DNA of 64,000 nt from Rhynchopus sp. YZ270_cl-10 (GCA_964035575.1 OZ037841.1:620001-684000); one strand, 5' to 3'. Counted from the first letter of the stretch, positions 19,673 to 30,847 are shown. Notes: a model not told the origin generated them from the letters alone. Numbers and translations: made by a program.

Positions 19673-21391
19673 CTAGGCAACTGTACATGTATCGGACGAG
19701 CAGCTGCTGGGCACGCTGTTCGATACAAGACTGTTCCGTCCAGGCACCTTAGTAATTTTGCATTGGCAGTTGGAAAGAAAGTCGCTACCAACCTGCGTGA
19801 CATTTGACAATGGTGTCAAGTCTAATTTCTTCAACGCTGTGCATTCGGAAAGAAAGTAATGACCAACGTGAGTCACGTTTGTCAAAGGCAACAAACGTAG
19901 TTTTTTCAAAGCTGTGCAACGGGATAAGAAGCTGTCCTCTATCCGTGTCACATTTGATAATGGTGTCAGGTCCAGTTTTTTCAAAGCCGTGCAATAGTAT
20001 AGGAAGAAGCTCCCCACAGCTGTGACGCTTGACAATCCTGACAAGTCTAATGTGCTAAATGTGCAGTCAGAAAGAAAATAAGCACCAACGCGTGTAACAT
20101 TTGACAATGGTGTTAAGTCAAGAGTGTCCAAAGCTGTGCAGTGGGAAAGAAAATCGCCCCCAATCTGGGTGACATTTGACAATCCTGACAAGTCTATAGT
20201 GCACAAAGCTGTGCAGTAAGATAGGAAGCCATGCGCTATCTCCGTTACATTTGACAACCCCGACAAGTCGACTTCTGTCAATGCTTTGCAGTCGGATAGA
20301 AAACACGACGCAATAAGCGTGACGCTTGGCAGGTGCAATGGCAGGACAAATGTTTGTAAAGATGTGCACTTATAAAAAAACCCATTCGCACTATGGGAGA
20401 GACTTGATAATGACAAATGAACTCTTGTCAAATGTCGACAGTAGCAGACGAAGTTCTTGCCCACTCTGGTGACATTCGTGAGTCCTAACAAATTGAGACT
20501 TGTCAACGCTGGACAGCGGTTGAGAAAATCGTCCCCTATCTGCGTGACACACGACAGTCCTGATAAATCAAGGTTTCCTAACGACCCGCAGTCAGAAAGG
20601 AAGTTGTGCCCAATGGTCACAACACCAAAAAACGATGCATCAACTCTTTTCAGTCGTCCGCATTTAGAGAGAAACCTGTCGCCGACTTGCTTGACACTCG
20701 CCAGTCCCGACACATCAATGCTCCGCAACCCTGCGCAGCCGTACAAGAAGCGGCGTCCAATCCGTGTGACATTGGCTAATGGCGCCAAGTCCACCGTCGT
20801 CAGTGCGTTGCATTGGTAAAGGCAATCGTCCCCGATGTGCGTGACGTTGGTCAACCCTGAGAGGTCCAGCCTTGACAACACCTTGCAGGAGGCAAGGAAG
20901 CGGTGGCCCAGCCGCGTCACACTAGTCAACCCTGACAAGTCAACAGACACCAATGCTCCGCACGCGGAGAGGAAGGCATCGCCAACTGCACTGACAGCCA
21001 GCACCTCACTAAGATGAAAGCTCGTCAGCGTTGCTTGTGACAAGAGGTGGTTCGGAATCTCAGTTGCAACCTCCGCCTGCAGAAGCAAAGAAGCCACCTC
21101 AGGAGTGCGCACAGCCGCCAACCCCTCTGCAGAAAGGTCGGTCTCACCCAGCTCATGAAGTGCTGCAAGTGCATCGAATTTCCTCGTTTTTGTCAAAATA
21201 ATTGTGTCCCCAGCACTCAGCCGTGTCATGTCTCCTTCCCCCAGCACTTCCTCTCCGAACGTCATGTGAAAGCGGTCTTCGCACAACCCCACCGCAGACG
21301 CCACCTTCTGCCGCACACCCTCAGTTGTGTCGCCCTCACCCACCTCGACTACGTACTTCGCATTTCCAAAGGCCTCCACAACCAGCTCCAT
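19673..21391 (-). CDS. Ubiquitin-like plus BspA-type leucine-rich-repeat protein
   Basis: This 572-residue protein begins with a region of about 72 residues that reads like a ubiquitin-like fold (MELVVEAFGNAKYVVEV..., GEEVLGEGDMTRLSAGDTI). After a helical linker, about 16 BspA-type leucine-rich repeats of 23-24 residues follow from about residue 135 to the end (pattern LDLSGLxNVTxIGxxFLxxC). Similar repeat proteins are abundant in free-living kinetoplastids and other protists and usually bind proteins. I chose the ATG at 21391: the frame is open further up, but that part is shared 5' repeat DNA, and ACAAACAGAGACACAG just upstream offers a trans-splice AG. There is no signal peptide or membrane segment, so it is probably cytosolic. 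The last 20 residues leave the repeat pattern (NSVPSSCSSDTC). The Ub-like/LRR fusion is unusual as far as I know. Confidence 0.85.
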   Translation of the reverse strand: MELVVEAFGNAKYVVEVGEGDTTEGVRQKVASAVGLCEDRFHMTFGEEVLGEGDMTRLSAGDTIILTKTRKFDALAALHELGETDLSAEGLAAVRTPEVASLLLQAEVATEIPNHLLSQATLTSFHLSEVLAVSAVGDAFLSACGALVSVDLSGLTSVTRLGHRFLASCKVLSRLDLSGLTNVTHIGDDCLYQCNALTTVDLAPLANVTRIGRRFLYGCAGLRSIDVSGLASVKQVGDRFLSKCGRLKRVDASFFGVVTIGHNFLSDCGSLGNLDLSGLSCVTQIGDDFLNRCPALTSLNLLGLTNVTRVGKNFVCYCRHLTRVHLSLSSLSHSANGFFYKCTSLQTFVLPLHLPSVTLIASCFLSDCKALTEVDLSGLSNVTEIAHGFLSYCTALCTIDLSGLSNVTQIGGDFLSHCTALDTLDLTPLSNVTRVGAYFLSDCTFSTLDLSGLSSVTAVGSFFLYYCTALKKLDLTPLSNVTRIEDSFLSRCTALKKLRLLPLTNVTHVGHYFLSECTALKKLDLTPLSNVTQVGSDFLSNCQCKITKVPGRNSLVSNSVPSSCSSDTCTVA

Positions 21392-21511
21392 GTTCTGTGT
21401 CTCTGTTTGTGTTGTGGTGTTGTGGGTGGGACAAGAGAGCCACAGACTGAACACCTCTGAGCTGCCACACAGAAGACCCAACCCACCCAACCATAAAGAC
21501 AAACAGATGCA

Positions 21512-21587
21512 TTCAGTAGACCATCGTGAAACGTATCCGGTTATAATCAGTGTCGATCAGCGAGCTGGGATTATGATTTGTCATCAT
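21512..21587. repeat. 76-bp core repeat, copy 3
   Basis: It lies about 120 bp upstream of the LRR gene. It is followed on the plus side by about 185 bp that match copies 1 and 5 with a few differences, ending near 21775. Confidence 0.9.
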
Positions 21588-21779
21588 GTTCTTGGCAGGA
21601 CAATGTTGAGAGAGGAAAGAAGGGCCAAACGAAGGCGGGAAGAATTCAGCAAATAAGAAATTGGTGTTGACTTTAAGCGTATAATCCTCTGGTGTATCAT
21701 ATTGACGTGCAAATGTTTGGTCATCATTATCTATTGGACAGCACCCTTTACTGGGTGGACAAAGGGCGGGAATCATACG

Positions 21780-22091
21780 ATGTGGACTCTAAGAGTGCCG
21801 ATCGACACGCCCTACTTCACGGCAAGGACGCACTACTGCTCCCATTCACTCCTCTGTGACGACCCGCAGGTGAAGCTGTCTCACACCGCGAACACGAAGA
21901 CTCCCTTCAGGAGCAGCATCTGCTACAAACTCCCGCAAAACGGAAAAATTGAACACAACGCTGGACGAAGACTTCCAGACATTGACAGACAGACAGACAG
22001 TGAGAACAACGTGTTTGAAGAAATGGTATCTCGCTTCCAGGAGATGATCAGTGTCATGCAGAAGCACGGAAGCACAGAAGCACGGCCGTGA
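21780..22091 (+). CDS. Possible small plus-strand gene or gene fragment
   Basis: An ATG-started 103-codon frame (MWTLRVPIDTPYFTARTHYC...) has GC-rich, codon-like composition. A helical C-terminus follows (FEEMVSRFQEMISVMQKHG). It resembles no family I know. It begins exactly where the repeat sequence shared with 18302 and 32086 stops, so it may be a fragment joined to the repeat by duplication. It would be one of few plus-strand genes here. Evidence is weak. Confidence 0.35.
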   Translation: MWTLRVPIDTPYFTARTHYCSHSLLCDDPQVKLSHTANTKTPFRSSICYKLPQNGKIEHNAGRRLPDIDRQTDSENNVFEEMVSRFQEMISVMQKHGSTEARP

Positions 22092-22542
22092 TGTGACCAA
22101 GCGAGACGAGATATTCTGTTGACAAAAACAAGTCAACACGCCAGCAAGATTCTACCAGTTTTGTTTGGTGCGCTGTTACCGAACAGTTGTTAATAGGCTA
22201 GTTGACGTCACGGACATTTGGGTTTGGGAGGGTTTGAGAGGATTTGGGCAGATTTGGGGGGGTTTGAGAGGGTTAGTAAGGGTAGGGCAGGGTATGGCAG
22301 GGTATGGCAGGGTTTGGCATAGTATGGCACGGTTTGGCAGGGTATGGCACGGTATGGCAGGGTATGGCAGGGTATGACACGGTTTGGCAGGGTATGGCAC
22401 GGTTTGGCACGGTTTGGCAGGGTATGGCACGGTATGGCACGGTTTGGCATGGGTGTGGCAGGGTGTGGCACGGTTTGGCACGGGTATGGCGCAGTGTGGC
22501 ACGGTATGGCAGGGTGTGGCACAGTGTGGCACGGGTAGCCAT

Positions 22543-23014
22543 TACCCAGTACCCAGTACCCAGTACCCAGTACCCAGTACCCAGTACCCAGTACCCAGTA
22601 CCCAGTACCCAGTACCCAGTACCCAGTACCCAGTACCCAGTACCCAGTACCCAGTACCCAGTACCCAGTACCCAGTACCCAGTACCCAGTACCCAGTACC
22701 CAGTACCCAGTACCCAGTACCCAGTACCCAGTACCCAGTACCCAGTACCCAGTACCCAGTACCCAGTACCCAGTACCCAGTACCCAGTACCCAGTACCCA
22801 GTACCCAGTACCCAGTACCCAGTACCCAGTACCCAGTACCCAGTACCCAGTACCCAGTACCCAGTACCCAGTACCCAGTACCCAGTACCCAGTACCCAGT
22901 ACCCAGTACCCAGTACCCAGTACCCAGTACCCAGTACCCAGTACCCAGTACCCAGTACCCAGTACCCAGTACCCAGTACCCAGTACCCAGTACCCAGTAC
23001 TCAGTACCCAGTAC
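22543..23014. repeat. 7-bp satellite TACCCAG
   Basis: About 67 nearly perfect copies, with one TACTCAG variant near the right end. It lies inside the TIR element. Confidence 0.97.
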
Positions 23015-23263
23015 CGGGAGGGTATGGCATGGTATGGCAGGGTATTGAAAAAGTTTGTTTCAATGGTGTGGCGCCTTAACCGATTCCGCGTGTTTCTACC
23101 GGTTGTCGCTCCGTAAAGGGGGGTTCCAGATGTTGGAAATTTTTTTTTTTGTTTTCGTTGGTGAAGCTTTTAAACGGCGGTATTTGCATTTCCGGAATCC
23201 GTCCGACCAGTGGTGGGGTCAATTTGCCGAAATGCACAAGTTCTCGTTTTTGGTCAATTTCCG

Positions 23264-23411
23264 CAGTATACACAGTATACACAGTATACACAGTATACAC
23301 AGTATACACAGTATACACAGTATACACAGTATACACAGTATACACAGTATACACAGTATACACAGTATACACAGTGTACACAGTATACACAGTATACACA
23401 GTATACACAGT
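23264..23411. repeat. 9-bp satellite GTATACACA
   Basis: About 16 copies with a single GTGTACACA variant. It is the same unit as the first sub-array at 3688 but in an unrelated element. Confidence 0.95.
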
Positions 23412-23472
23412 ACAGTACAGCTGGCCATTGAAAAGAAATGGTATGGCAGGGTTTGGCACGGTATGGCACGGG

Positions 23473-23547
23473 TAGCCATTAGCCATTAGCCATTAGCCAT
23501 TAGCCATTAGCCATTAGCCATTAGCCATTAGCCATTAGCCATTAGCC
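23473..23547. repeat. 7-bp repeat CATTAGC
   Basis: About ten perfect copies, followed by CAGTACCCAGTACC, that is, the unit of the neighbouring TACCCAG satellite. Confidence 0.95.
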
Positions 23548-24768
23548 AGTACCCAGTACCGGGAGGGTATGGCAGGGTATGGCATGGTTTGGCACGGTTT
23601 GGCACGGTATGGCACGGTATGGCAGGGTATGGCAGGGTATGGCACGGTATGGCACGGTTTGGCACGGGTATGGCAGGGTATGGCACGGTTTGGCACGGTA
23701 TGGCACGGTATGGCAGGGTTTGGCACGGTATGGGACATGATTATCCCAAAAAAAAGGCAAACGTGCGGTATGGGAGGGTACGGCAGGGTATGGTTGGGTA
23801 TGGTAGGGTATGCGAGGGTTCGCGAGGGTTTTGGAGGGTTTGGGGGCATTTGAGGGCGGTATGGGGGGGTATGGGACACGATTTTCCAGAAAAATGGACA
23901 AATTTCCTAAACCGACCCGTGGCGTCAACTAGCCTATGTTAGTTGTCAAACAACATTTCCCAGAAAATCAAACTCCTGCTCTACAAACGAAGCTAAAAAG
24001 AAGAAAATATGAATATACCTCGTGTGCAGATCTTTTGAGAGGGAAAAATGAAAAATGGGGGAAGTGATTCTTATTGTGGGCACTCTCAGTTTCTCTGAAA
24101 TGCTTGCTGCGGAGAACGCAACAGGAAAAAGAATGTTTGCCGAACCTAAGCCTCGCTTAGCTACCTTGACAAACAACGCTCCCACCTGACCAGAACAGAA
24201 CGCACATTATGGTAAAGAAAGCAACCGTGAAAGACGTATCGCACCTCATTGACGTACACATCTCGTATAAAATAATAAACGAGCAAACTCATGGGTAAGA
24301 AGGCTTCGACATGCAACGTATGTCAGTTGGGAGGAAAGGGTACGTGGGTGACACTGGGCTCTATCCTGCATGCAAAAAACGGGCATTTCCCCGCCACCTT
24401 TATGGCACAAGTGAAAACACGGTGTGCGTGGATGTGGTATCTGGGGTTGGCCACGAAATACACAGGAAAGAAAACAGACATTCAAACAGAAGCAGGATAT
24501 GCTTGTAATAAAAGGGAGAAGGGGGGGGAAATCGGATGGTCGGCCACTTAAGAAAAAGGGGAAGAAAAGAGGTGTCCCTATTCGTAGCTGATTTTAGCTT
24601 GGGTAAACTAAAGGAAGACCACTATACGGGATAGCACCAGATAAAAAAATTATTTTTATAAGAAAGCTTGTGGTGTTTGGAGAATTGGGTGGGGATGTTC
24701 GTAGCGTTCCGCAGAGGCGGGGATGTAGAAAGATTTGTGAAAAACAAAAGAAAAAAAAAAAACGTTTG

Positions 24769-24800
24769 TCAGATTGCCTAAGCCCCTCGTGCTTAGTCAC
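24769..24800. repeat. Family A hairpin repeat
   Basis: CAGATTGCCTAAGC, loop CCCTCGT, GCTTAGTCAC. The right outer arm is lost. Confidence 0.7.
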
Positions 24801-25240
24801 ATAAAGAATGGACACACAGCGTGCACACCATCCATTTAAATGTGTCTGTGACGATGCAAACGGCAACTTTATTTTGCTACTTGGGTATCAGACGGCCGCT
24901 CGCACAGATTGACATATATACCTTTGCGGAGTCGTTTTCTCTTCCAAAAATCGGCTCAGCGGTATGTGGTATGTGGTGTGTATTATGAAAAAAACTTAAG
25001 TTAAAACGATTTTGTTGTCTCTCGGCACATGCATCGACATATGATCATTATCGTGAGGATACGCACAAAGAAAAAGGGAAGTGAAGTTGATAACGAAGAC
25101 ATCTCTTTCTTGAAAGATGGGCGTGTGTAACCTGCAGGCATTTCCGGGATGCAGACACACGGAAACAATATCAGACGATAGAGGCCTCTCATGTTTCACT
25201 TAAAAAACCCCCCGCAAAAAAAAAAAAAGTGAAGTTGATA

Positions 25241-26126
25241 CAGGGAAGTTCCTAAGTGGGACCGAGAACATGAAATTCTGGATTTTAGTTTTTTTTTCCT
25301 TTTTTTTTTTCCTTTTTTTCCTTGGGGGGCTTTCTTGTGGTTTCTAGTGGGTTTCACTGTAGGTGACACACCACCAGTGTGGTGAAATGGTCGAAACTCT
25401 CAAAAGCAAGAGTTTTCAGGGGGCAAGAAAAAAAAATTGACAACAAAATCCTGCACCGTCAGGGCTGTACCCCCAATTTTTTTTTGCCTGCGGCGCCATT
25501 TTTCATTTTTTGCTCTGCAAAAAAGGGTTCGTTGGAAGCTAGATTTTTACACTGTACTCAAAATTTTTTGCCTGCGGCGCCATTTATATTATTTTTTGCT
25601 CCGCAAAAAGAGAAGTGCAAACGCCTCACCGTTCATCGGCGGAAGCACTGGTTCCACGGGTTATCGAACCCCAGAGAGCACTTCATTGGCATGCACGCGG
25701 TTACCGCGAGGGAGCGTGTATGCAGGTACAAAATCACTGCCCCATCCAAATAATATTCCCAACGTCTTTGGGGGTCCCCTTGCATTTTGCAGCCAAAAAT
25801 GCAACTAGACCAAAGCTGCAAAAAGTTCCGCGCGAGTGTAGCGCGCCCGGGTTTGGGACCCCTTTTTGAATTTCGAAGGGCGGTTAAAGTGGGCCCAGAA
25901 TCACAGTTCTGACACTCATTTAGCATTGTGAGCAACTCACTAGTGGTCGTAACCAAAATTTGTATCAATCAAGAACTTGTCCATTTTCTCGAAATGACCC
26001 CACTACAGTGAGGGTAGAGCTCGGAAAGCCCGAAAAAGGGCCAAAAACCCCACCCAAAAAAAGGAAAAAAACGGGAACATAAATCCAGAATTTTGCTGTT
26101 TTTCCCGAGAACAAGGAACAACCCTG
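25241..26126. mobile_element. Non-autonomous hAT-type element, hAT-2 family
   Basis: The ends CAGGGAAGTTCC and GGAACAACCCTG are inverted and continue through ACCGAGAAC/CGAGAAC blocks and an ATTCTGGATTT segment near each end. The target duplication AGTTGATA is perfect (25233-25240 and 26127-26134). A shorter relative lies at 62180-62568. This copy has about 480 extra bases (about 25430-25915) with two CTGCGGCGCC boxes and a complete 73-nt family B sequence. The target was itself a family B repeat. Confidence 0.92.
25612..25684. repeat. Family B tRNA-like sequence, 73 nt
   Basis: This is the cleanest family B copy. Seven terminal bases pair perfectly (GAAGTGC/GCACTTC). An internal CGCC/GGCG stem follows, then GGAA/TTCC around a 7-nt loop, then GGGTT/AACCC around ATCG. 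The length is exactly tRNA-like and a cloverleaf can be drawn. The loops lack the invariant tRNA residues and A/B boxes are not in canonical order, so I do not call it a tRNA gene. Confidence 0.6.
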
Positions 26127-26504
26127 AGTTGATAGTGCCTATAAATGCCTCTGGGACGCAGGCACTGACACTCCGTGGGTTATCGAACCCCGGAGTGTTG
26201 CATTTGGAGTTGCTGACAGGGAAACTGCAAGCAAGCACACAGTCATTTCCCCAACCTGCTTGGGAAGGGGTCATCACATAATGGAAAGACTCAAGAAAGA
26301 CACGTGTCCTGGAACACAACACTGGGCGTCTGCTGAACCCGATGGACCACGATGTGTCCCAATGCCTTCGCAGAAGCTGCTCAAAATTGAATGAGGCAGT
26401 ACAGACCTGGGGTGTCGCTTCAGTTCAGTCCCGCTTCGGTGAGCCCGCCGGCTTGCAAAAAAAAAAAAAAAAAAGACTTTTATTGGAGCAAACGTGGAAC
26501 AAGA

Positions 26505-29500
26505 TTAACTCAACAATGCACTGTTTCTTGCGAGACTGCGCCTTGCTGGACGTGGTGTGCGGGGAGTTGGTGTAGTAGATGGCACCATTGCGAGGCCTAA
26601 ACCTAACTGTGTAAAATCTTCCATTTGGAAGCTTCTGCTTGAACATTGCGTCAAGGGCACATTCATTGTCACCTGCGATGAATTGCACTCAGAAAAACCA
26701 CGTTCAGAGACATCCCCAACACTCTGACACCTCTGCAGAGCAACACCCTTCCGCCCCGCAAACACACTCTCCTGCAATCGAACCCGCCTACCACTACAGA
26801 ACACATACAACTCCGTTACCACATCCACCACAACTTTCATCAAGATCACGACCCCGTTACACCATGGACTCGTAATGACATTACGTGACGAGGGACGAGG
26901 GAAATTACGTGGGAAATTACGCGCGCAATGACGTCGTCACGACGCGGGCACCCCCTCGTAATGACGACGTCATGACGTGGGGTTTCCCTCGTCACGACGA
27001 CGGCATTACGACGTCATGACGAGGGGGTGCCCTCGTAATTACGAGGGCACCCCTCGTAATTACGAGGGGTGCTCCCGTGGTCATTGTCTGGCTATTGCCT
27101 CCCAGGGAAAGGGACTCTCGAATTTTTTTTTTTTGGCCCCTATATAGGGCTAATTTCGACGATTTGAGGCCATTAAAAGCAAAATTTGGCACTTTTAAGC
27201 ATCTGTGGGGGTCTAATGGCCGTATTTTGGCTGAAATTTGACTTGACAATTTTTTTCACCATTTGGTCAATCTGAGGTTTTCTTTGGATTTTTTGGGCCA
27301 CTTTATGACCTACCACGCCCGATTTTTGAAAAAAAAATTTTTTTTTGTATTGGTCAAAAATCGCCTTGTCGTGGGTGCCCACGTCATGACGACGTCGTGA
27401 CGTGGTAATTACGAGGGGGTGCCCTCGTAATTACCTCGTCATGACGAGGGCACCCCCTCGTAATTACGAGGGGGTGCCCTCGTCAAGGCACTCGTAATTA
27501 CCTCGTCATGACGCGCGTAATGTCATTACGAGTCCATGGTGTAACGAACAAAAGGCTGGTCGCAATGCGGAACGTCCAAAAGGTCTCATCTTCACTGTAA
27601 TACCCTGCAGCCATCAAGGCCATTGCGGTGCACTGCAGTCCATTTGCGACGACACCAAAACAGGAGTCGCGGAAGCGGCAGTGCGGCCAGAGGATTGACT
27701 CAAGAAGGAGAAGGGCAAGAAACACCACTGCAGAGAAGGCTTTGATGTGCCCACAGCCGATGATGTGGAGGGGCTCTGCGCTCTGCAGGGCAGAGAGCGT
27801 GAAGGAGGCGGCAAGCTCGAGGAGAAAGAACCATGAGGTGTCTTGACGGAAGGTGCGTATAGCAGAGGCAAAGCGTTCCACAAACATGGTGGTGTCGGTG
27901 TTAACCCACTCACCACTCCCGATGAAGAACACCAGAAGCCAGCCCCGCCTCGTCGTGGCCCCAGCATACACGCCCAGCCCCCCCACACCTCACACCCTCA
28001 CCACCAAGTATGTCACAACAATAGATACGACTATGCAGAGCACCACAGCAACCCCGCCCATGGCAGCCTCAACAGCGTTCTGTGGATGCAGGATCAAGTT
28101 CATCCCTGCATAAGTAAGCGACTGAAACAAAAGCTGGAACACCAAAAACGGTGCAGAAGGGAGACGCAGAAAGCCCATTGTGTCGATGCCCGCAAAAAAG
28201 CGGGGGAAACAGTGCACGGCTGCCTGGAGGAGGAGAACGGAGAGAAGTGCGCACGTAACTAATAGTGCGGTGTTGCCAGCGAGGGCGCCGGCAGCCTCAG
28301 ATCCGTTGATCGTCAGCCCAACGGGGTTGAGTGCACGCGGGAAGCGTTTTGCGCTGTTCTCCCCGTACAGACACGGTGCACTCACAAGCGCCATCCGCAT
28401 CGCCGCGCCTCCACCCTGCGCAGCACCGAACACTGCAACCGTGGCGGCCACGCTTGACACTGTCTGCACCTCCGCCACGTCCGTGTCGCCAATGTGGCTC
28501 GGTGCTGCATCTGCAACGGCAGGTGGTGTGCCAGAAGAGGCAGGTTCGACGGGGGAAGGTGACGATGAAGTTGATGGTAAAGGTGAAGGTGGTGCCATCG
28601 GCCCCATACTGTCTGGCGAGTCGGTTGCTGGTGCAGCTGTCCCAGGTGAAGATGACGGAGGTGCTGAGGTCAGCGGTGAAAGTGTTCCCTGTGATGGTGT
28701 CGGAGGTGGGGATGTAGGGGGTGACGGTGTCGGTGGCGGTGGTGTCAGAGGTGAAGGTGTCGGTGGAGAGGGTGTTGGCGGTGAGGAAGTAGGCGGTGAT
28801 GGTGTTCGAGGTGCAGGAGTTGGCGGTGAGGGTGTGAGAGGTGCGGGTGTTGGAGGTGAAGGCGTTGGCGGTGCAGGGGTTGGTGGCGACGGTGTCGGTG
28901 GACTAGGTGTTGGTGGTGAAGGAGTCGGAGGTGATGGAGTTGGCGGTGCGGGTGTTGGTGGCGACGGTGTCGGTGGTGACGGTGTCGGAGGTGCTGGAGT
29001 TGGCGGTGAGGGTGTGAGAGGTGCGGGTGTTGGAGGCACCAGTGTTGCTGGGTCAAACACCCACTGGACGGGGACATTGGCCACTTTAGCCCATATGTTC
29101 CCGAGCAGCGTCAGACCTATCCTTGTGGGGTTCGTTACTACTTCGAGCGAAGAAACTTCCCAATCATCTGTTGCATCTGACGGGGGTGTGATAGTGACTG
29201 TGTGGACAGCTGTGGGTGGAAACGGGCAAATGAGGTCGATGGTGACGACCACTCCGCTGATCGGTGCTTCGTAGATGCCTCCGTTGCATGTGTACACGTT
29301 TGCCTGCGGGCCTTCTGACGTCACATCCACGTCCATTTGGTGCACACTCCCGTGATGATAGTCAGAGTCGTAACCGACCTCGACCCGGATGGAGTACTGC
29401 CTGTACCACTGCGTGATGCCGTGCACCTGTGTGTCCAGGATTGCCACCTGACCCCCTATGTCGCGAGCCACCCATTGCATCCAACGTGGCCCAGCCACAC

Positions 29501-30536
29501 CACCCACAGTCCTCACCTCATACGACTCCACTGCCATTATCGCCACCGCACCCATGCCCACAACACTCAGCTCCATAGACTCGACCGCACCCGTTGTGAA
29601 CAGGCAGGTGTTCGGGAACACCACTGTCCCAGATGTGGCCGTGACGTCTGCTAACGCACATTTCTCGCCGTCCCTGGACGTCATCGTGACGGTGATTGTC
29701 CTGGGCGCGGCAGTGTCGGCCGTGATGCGGAACACCCCTCTGTCCGAGGACGTGTCTGGAGGCACCATGACTGGCGGTGTGGCATGTACCCACTGCACCT
29801 CTGTGGCGTACGTTGTGGCTGGTCCGTCCGTGTCGACCCAGTAGCCTGCCACAGTGCCTCCGACAAAGAGCTGCTCCCAAGTGTCAACGACAAGCAGCTC
29901 CACTCTTGTCACCTCCCAGCCTGCGCCGGAATACGCAGTGGCAGAAGCGCTAAGCACATCCGCTGCAGGGAACGCACACGTCGCCGTCACCTCCACTACC
30001 TGCCCCGCCATTGTGTCGCCCAGCACGGAGAACAGGCACGACAGCGCCCCACTTGCGTATGCCTGCACCACGCGTTGCCCGAGGCAGTCCGCCGCCCCAG
30101 TGTAGAACCGGAGACGGACCTGCTCCGGCACATACCATGACACTGTCTTGAGTTGTGGCAGTGCTGGCACGTCGTCTACCCAGGCTGTCGTGCTGCGGCT
30201 GACAGGGGCCCACCATTTGCGGTACGTACCGCCAGCATCCTTGACTTCCATGGCCGCACACTCCCAACCATCAACAGAGAGCGCAGTCGCCTCCACACGC
30301 CATATATCCGTGTCTGCGAAGGGGCAGTCTGCAGATATCTCAGTTGGGGTGCCCAAAACCTTTGTCGGCATGTCGGCTCTGACAATACACGAGGCGCCGT
30401 TCTTGTTGTGCACGACCACTTTCACATTTCCACCGATTGAAGAACCACGTGTCCCTGTAGTGTACCGCACCGTCACCACTGCTGCATCGTACGAAAGGAA
30501 ACAACAAAAAAGACAAAATAGCAAAGAGACACACAT
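26505..30536 (-). pseudogene. Seven-helix surface protein gene, interrupted
   Basis: From ATG 30536 a signal peptide (MCVSLLFCLFCCFLSYDA) leads into four tandem modules of about 110 residues. Each has Cys pairs, a [DG]GWE-like tryptophan near the end and a final tryptophan, resembling PLAT/LH2-type beta-sandwiches (inference). A stalk of [14 protein letters not shown] repeats follows (about residues 500-645), then AAMRMALVSAPC...GSEAAGALAGN and membrane helices homologous to those of the gene at 46542-52379. A TGA at 27990-27992 ends the frame after helix three. The same frame continues downstream with helices four to six (FLLELAASFTLSALQ, CGHIKAFSAVVFLALLLLE). A fold-back element at 26855-27546 then cuts helix seven: LLFV on one side, VVILMKVVVDVVTELYVF on the other. 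The tail ends at 26505. The gene is broken at least twice; an earlier ancestor was full length. Confidence 0.8.
26855..27546. mobile_element. Fold-back element inserted in the surface-protein gene
   Basis: The 692-bp element has perfect terminal inverted repeats of about 30 bp (CGTTACACCATGGACTCG...). Long GC-palindromic arms are built from GTAATTACGAGGG, CGTCATGACG and GGGTGCCC blocks (26880-27080 and 27365-27520). The unrelated AT-rich centre of about 250 bp has no coding capacity. GTTAC/GTAAC at the borders could be a 5-bp GTNAC-type duplication or part of the TIR; I cannot tell. It interrupts codons for the last membrane helix, so it is an insertion and not part of the gene. Confidence 0.85.
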
Positions 30537-30847
30537 AGGCGATAAGAATCGCTCTGTGGGTGGGGAATAGGGCAATGTGGGTTGAGCAGTTGGTGTTGGG
30601 TTCGATTGTTCAGAGTGAACAGAAAGAGATGGGGGGTTTTCTTGTGTTTTGCATCTAATTCGATTCAACCCAATCGTTATGTGAAAGGAAGTGAATCATG
30701 GGGAGGTTACAAGCAGTCACGTGCTCACCTTGTCCTGCAATTAGTTCTCAAAGTTCGCGTTAAGGGTGTGCGTATATGTTTTGTATGTTTTTTATCTAAA
30801 GCCTTGTGTCTCCTGCAAGGCATCTGGGTTGGTCCTCAGCAGTGCAC

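Larger units (their letters stand above)
22191..23940. mobile_element. TIR element with 6-bp duplication, filled with satellites
   Basis: The left end TAATAGGCTAGTTGACG and the right end CGTCAACTAGCCTATGTT are inverted and continue through GTCACGG/CCGTGGC. A perfect direct repeat, AGTTGT, flanks it (22185-22190 and 23941-23946). Inside are irregular GGTATGGCA/GGTTTGGCA repeats at both sides (22270-22540 and 23560-23870), three short-period satellites and one CATTTCCGGAATCCGTCCG box (about 23188). There is no coding capacity. The 6-bp duplication does not fit hAT, so the superfamily is open. Confidence 0.8.
23941..26504. other. Gene-free stretch
   Basis: No gene is supported. It has a degenerate family A hairpin at 24137-24169, another at 24769, and the hAT-type element at 25241-26126 inside a family B repeat (to about 26235). 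Some cysteine-rich open frames near 24300 have no support. Confidence 0.5.

Noticed and set aside
22543-23547. CRISPR array or telomere
   Set aside because: The repeats are directly adjacent without spacers, and the units are not TTAGGG.
24291-24551. Small plus-strand frame beginning MGKKASTCNVCQLGGKG
   Set aside because: Composition is AT-rich like its surroundings, no family is recognisable and the frame ends in G/A-rich low-complexity DNA.
25612-25684. Family B copy as a functional tRNA gene
   Set aside because: Loops lack the invariant tRNA residues and the internal promoter boxes are not in normal order; kept as tRNA-like repeat.
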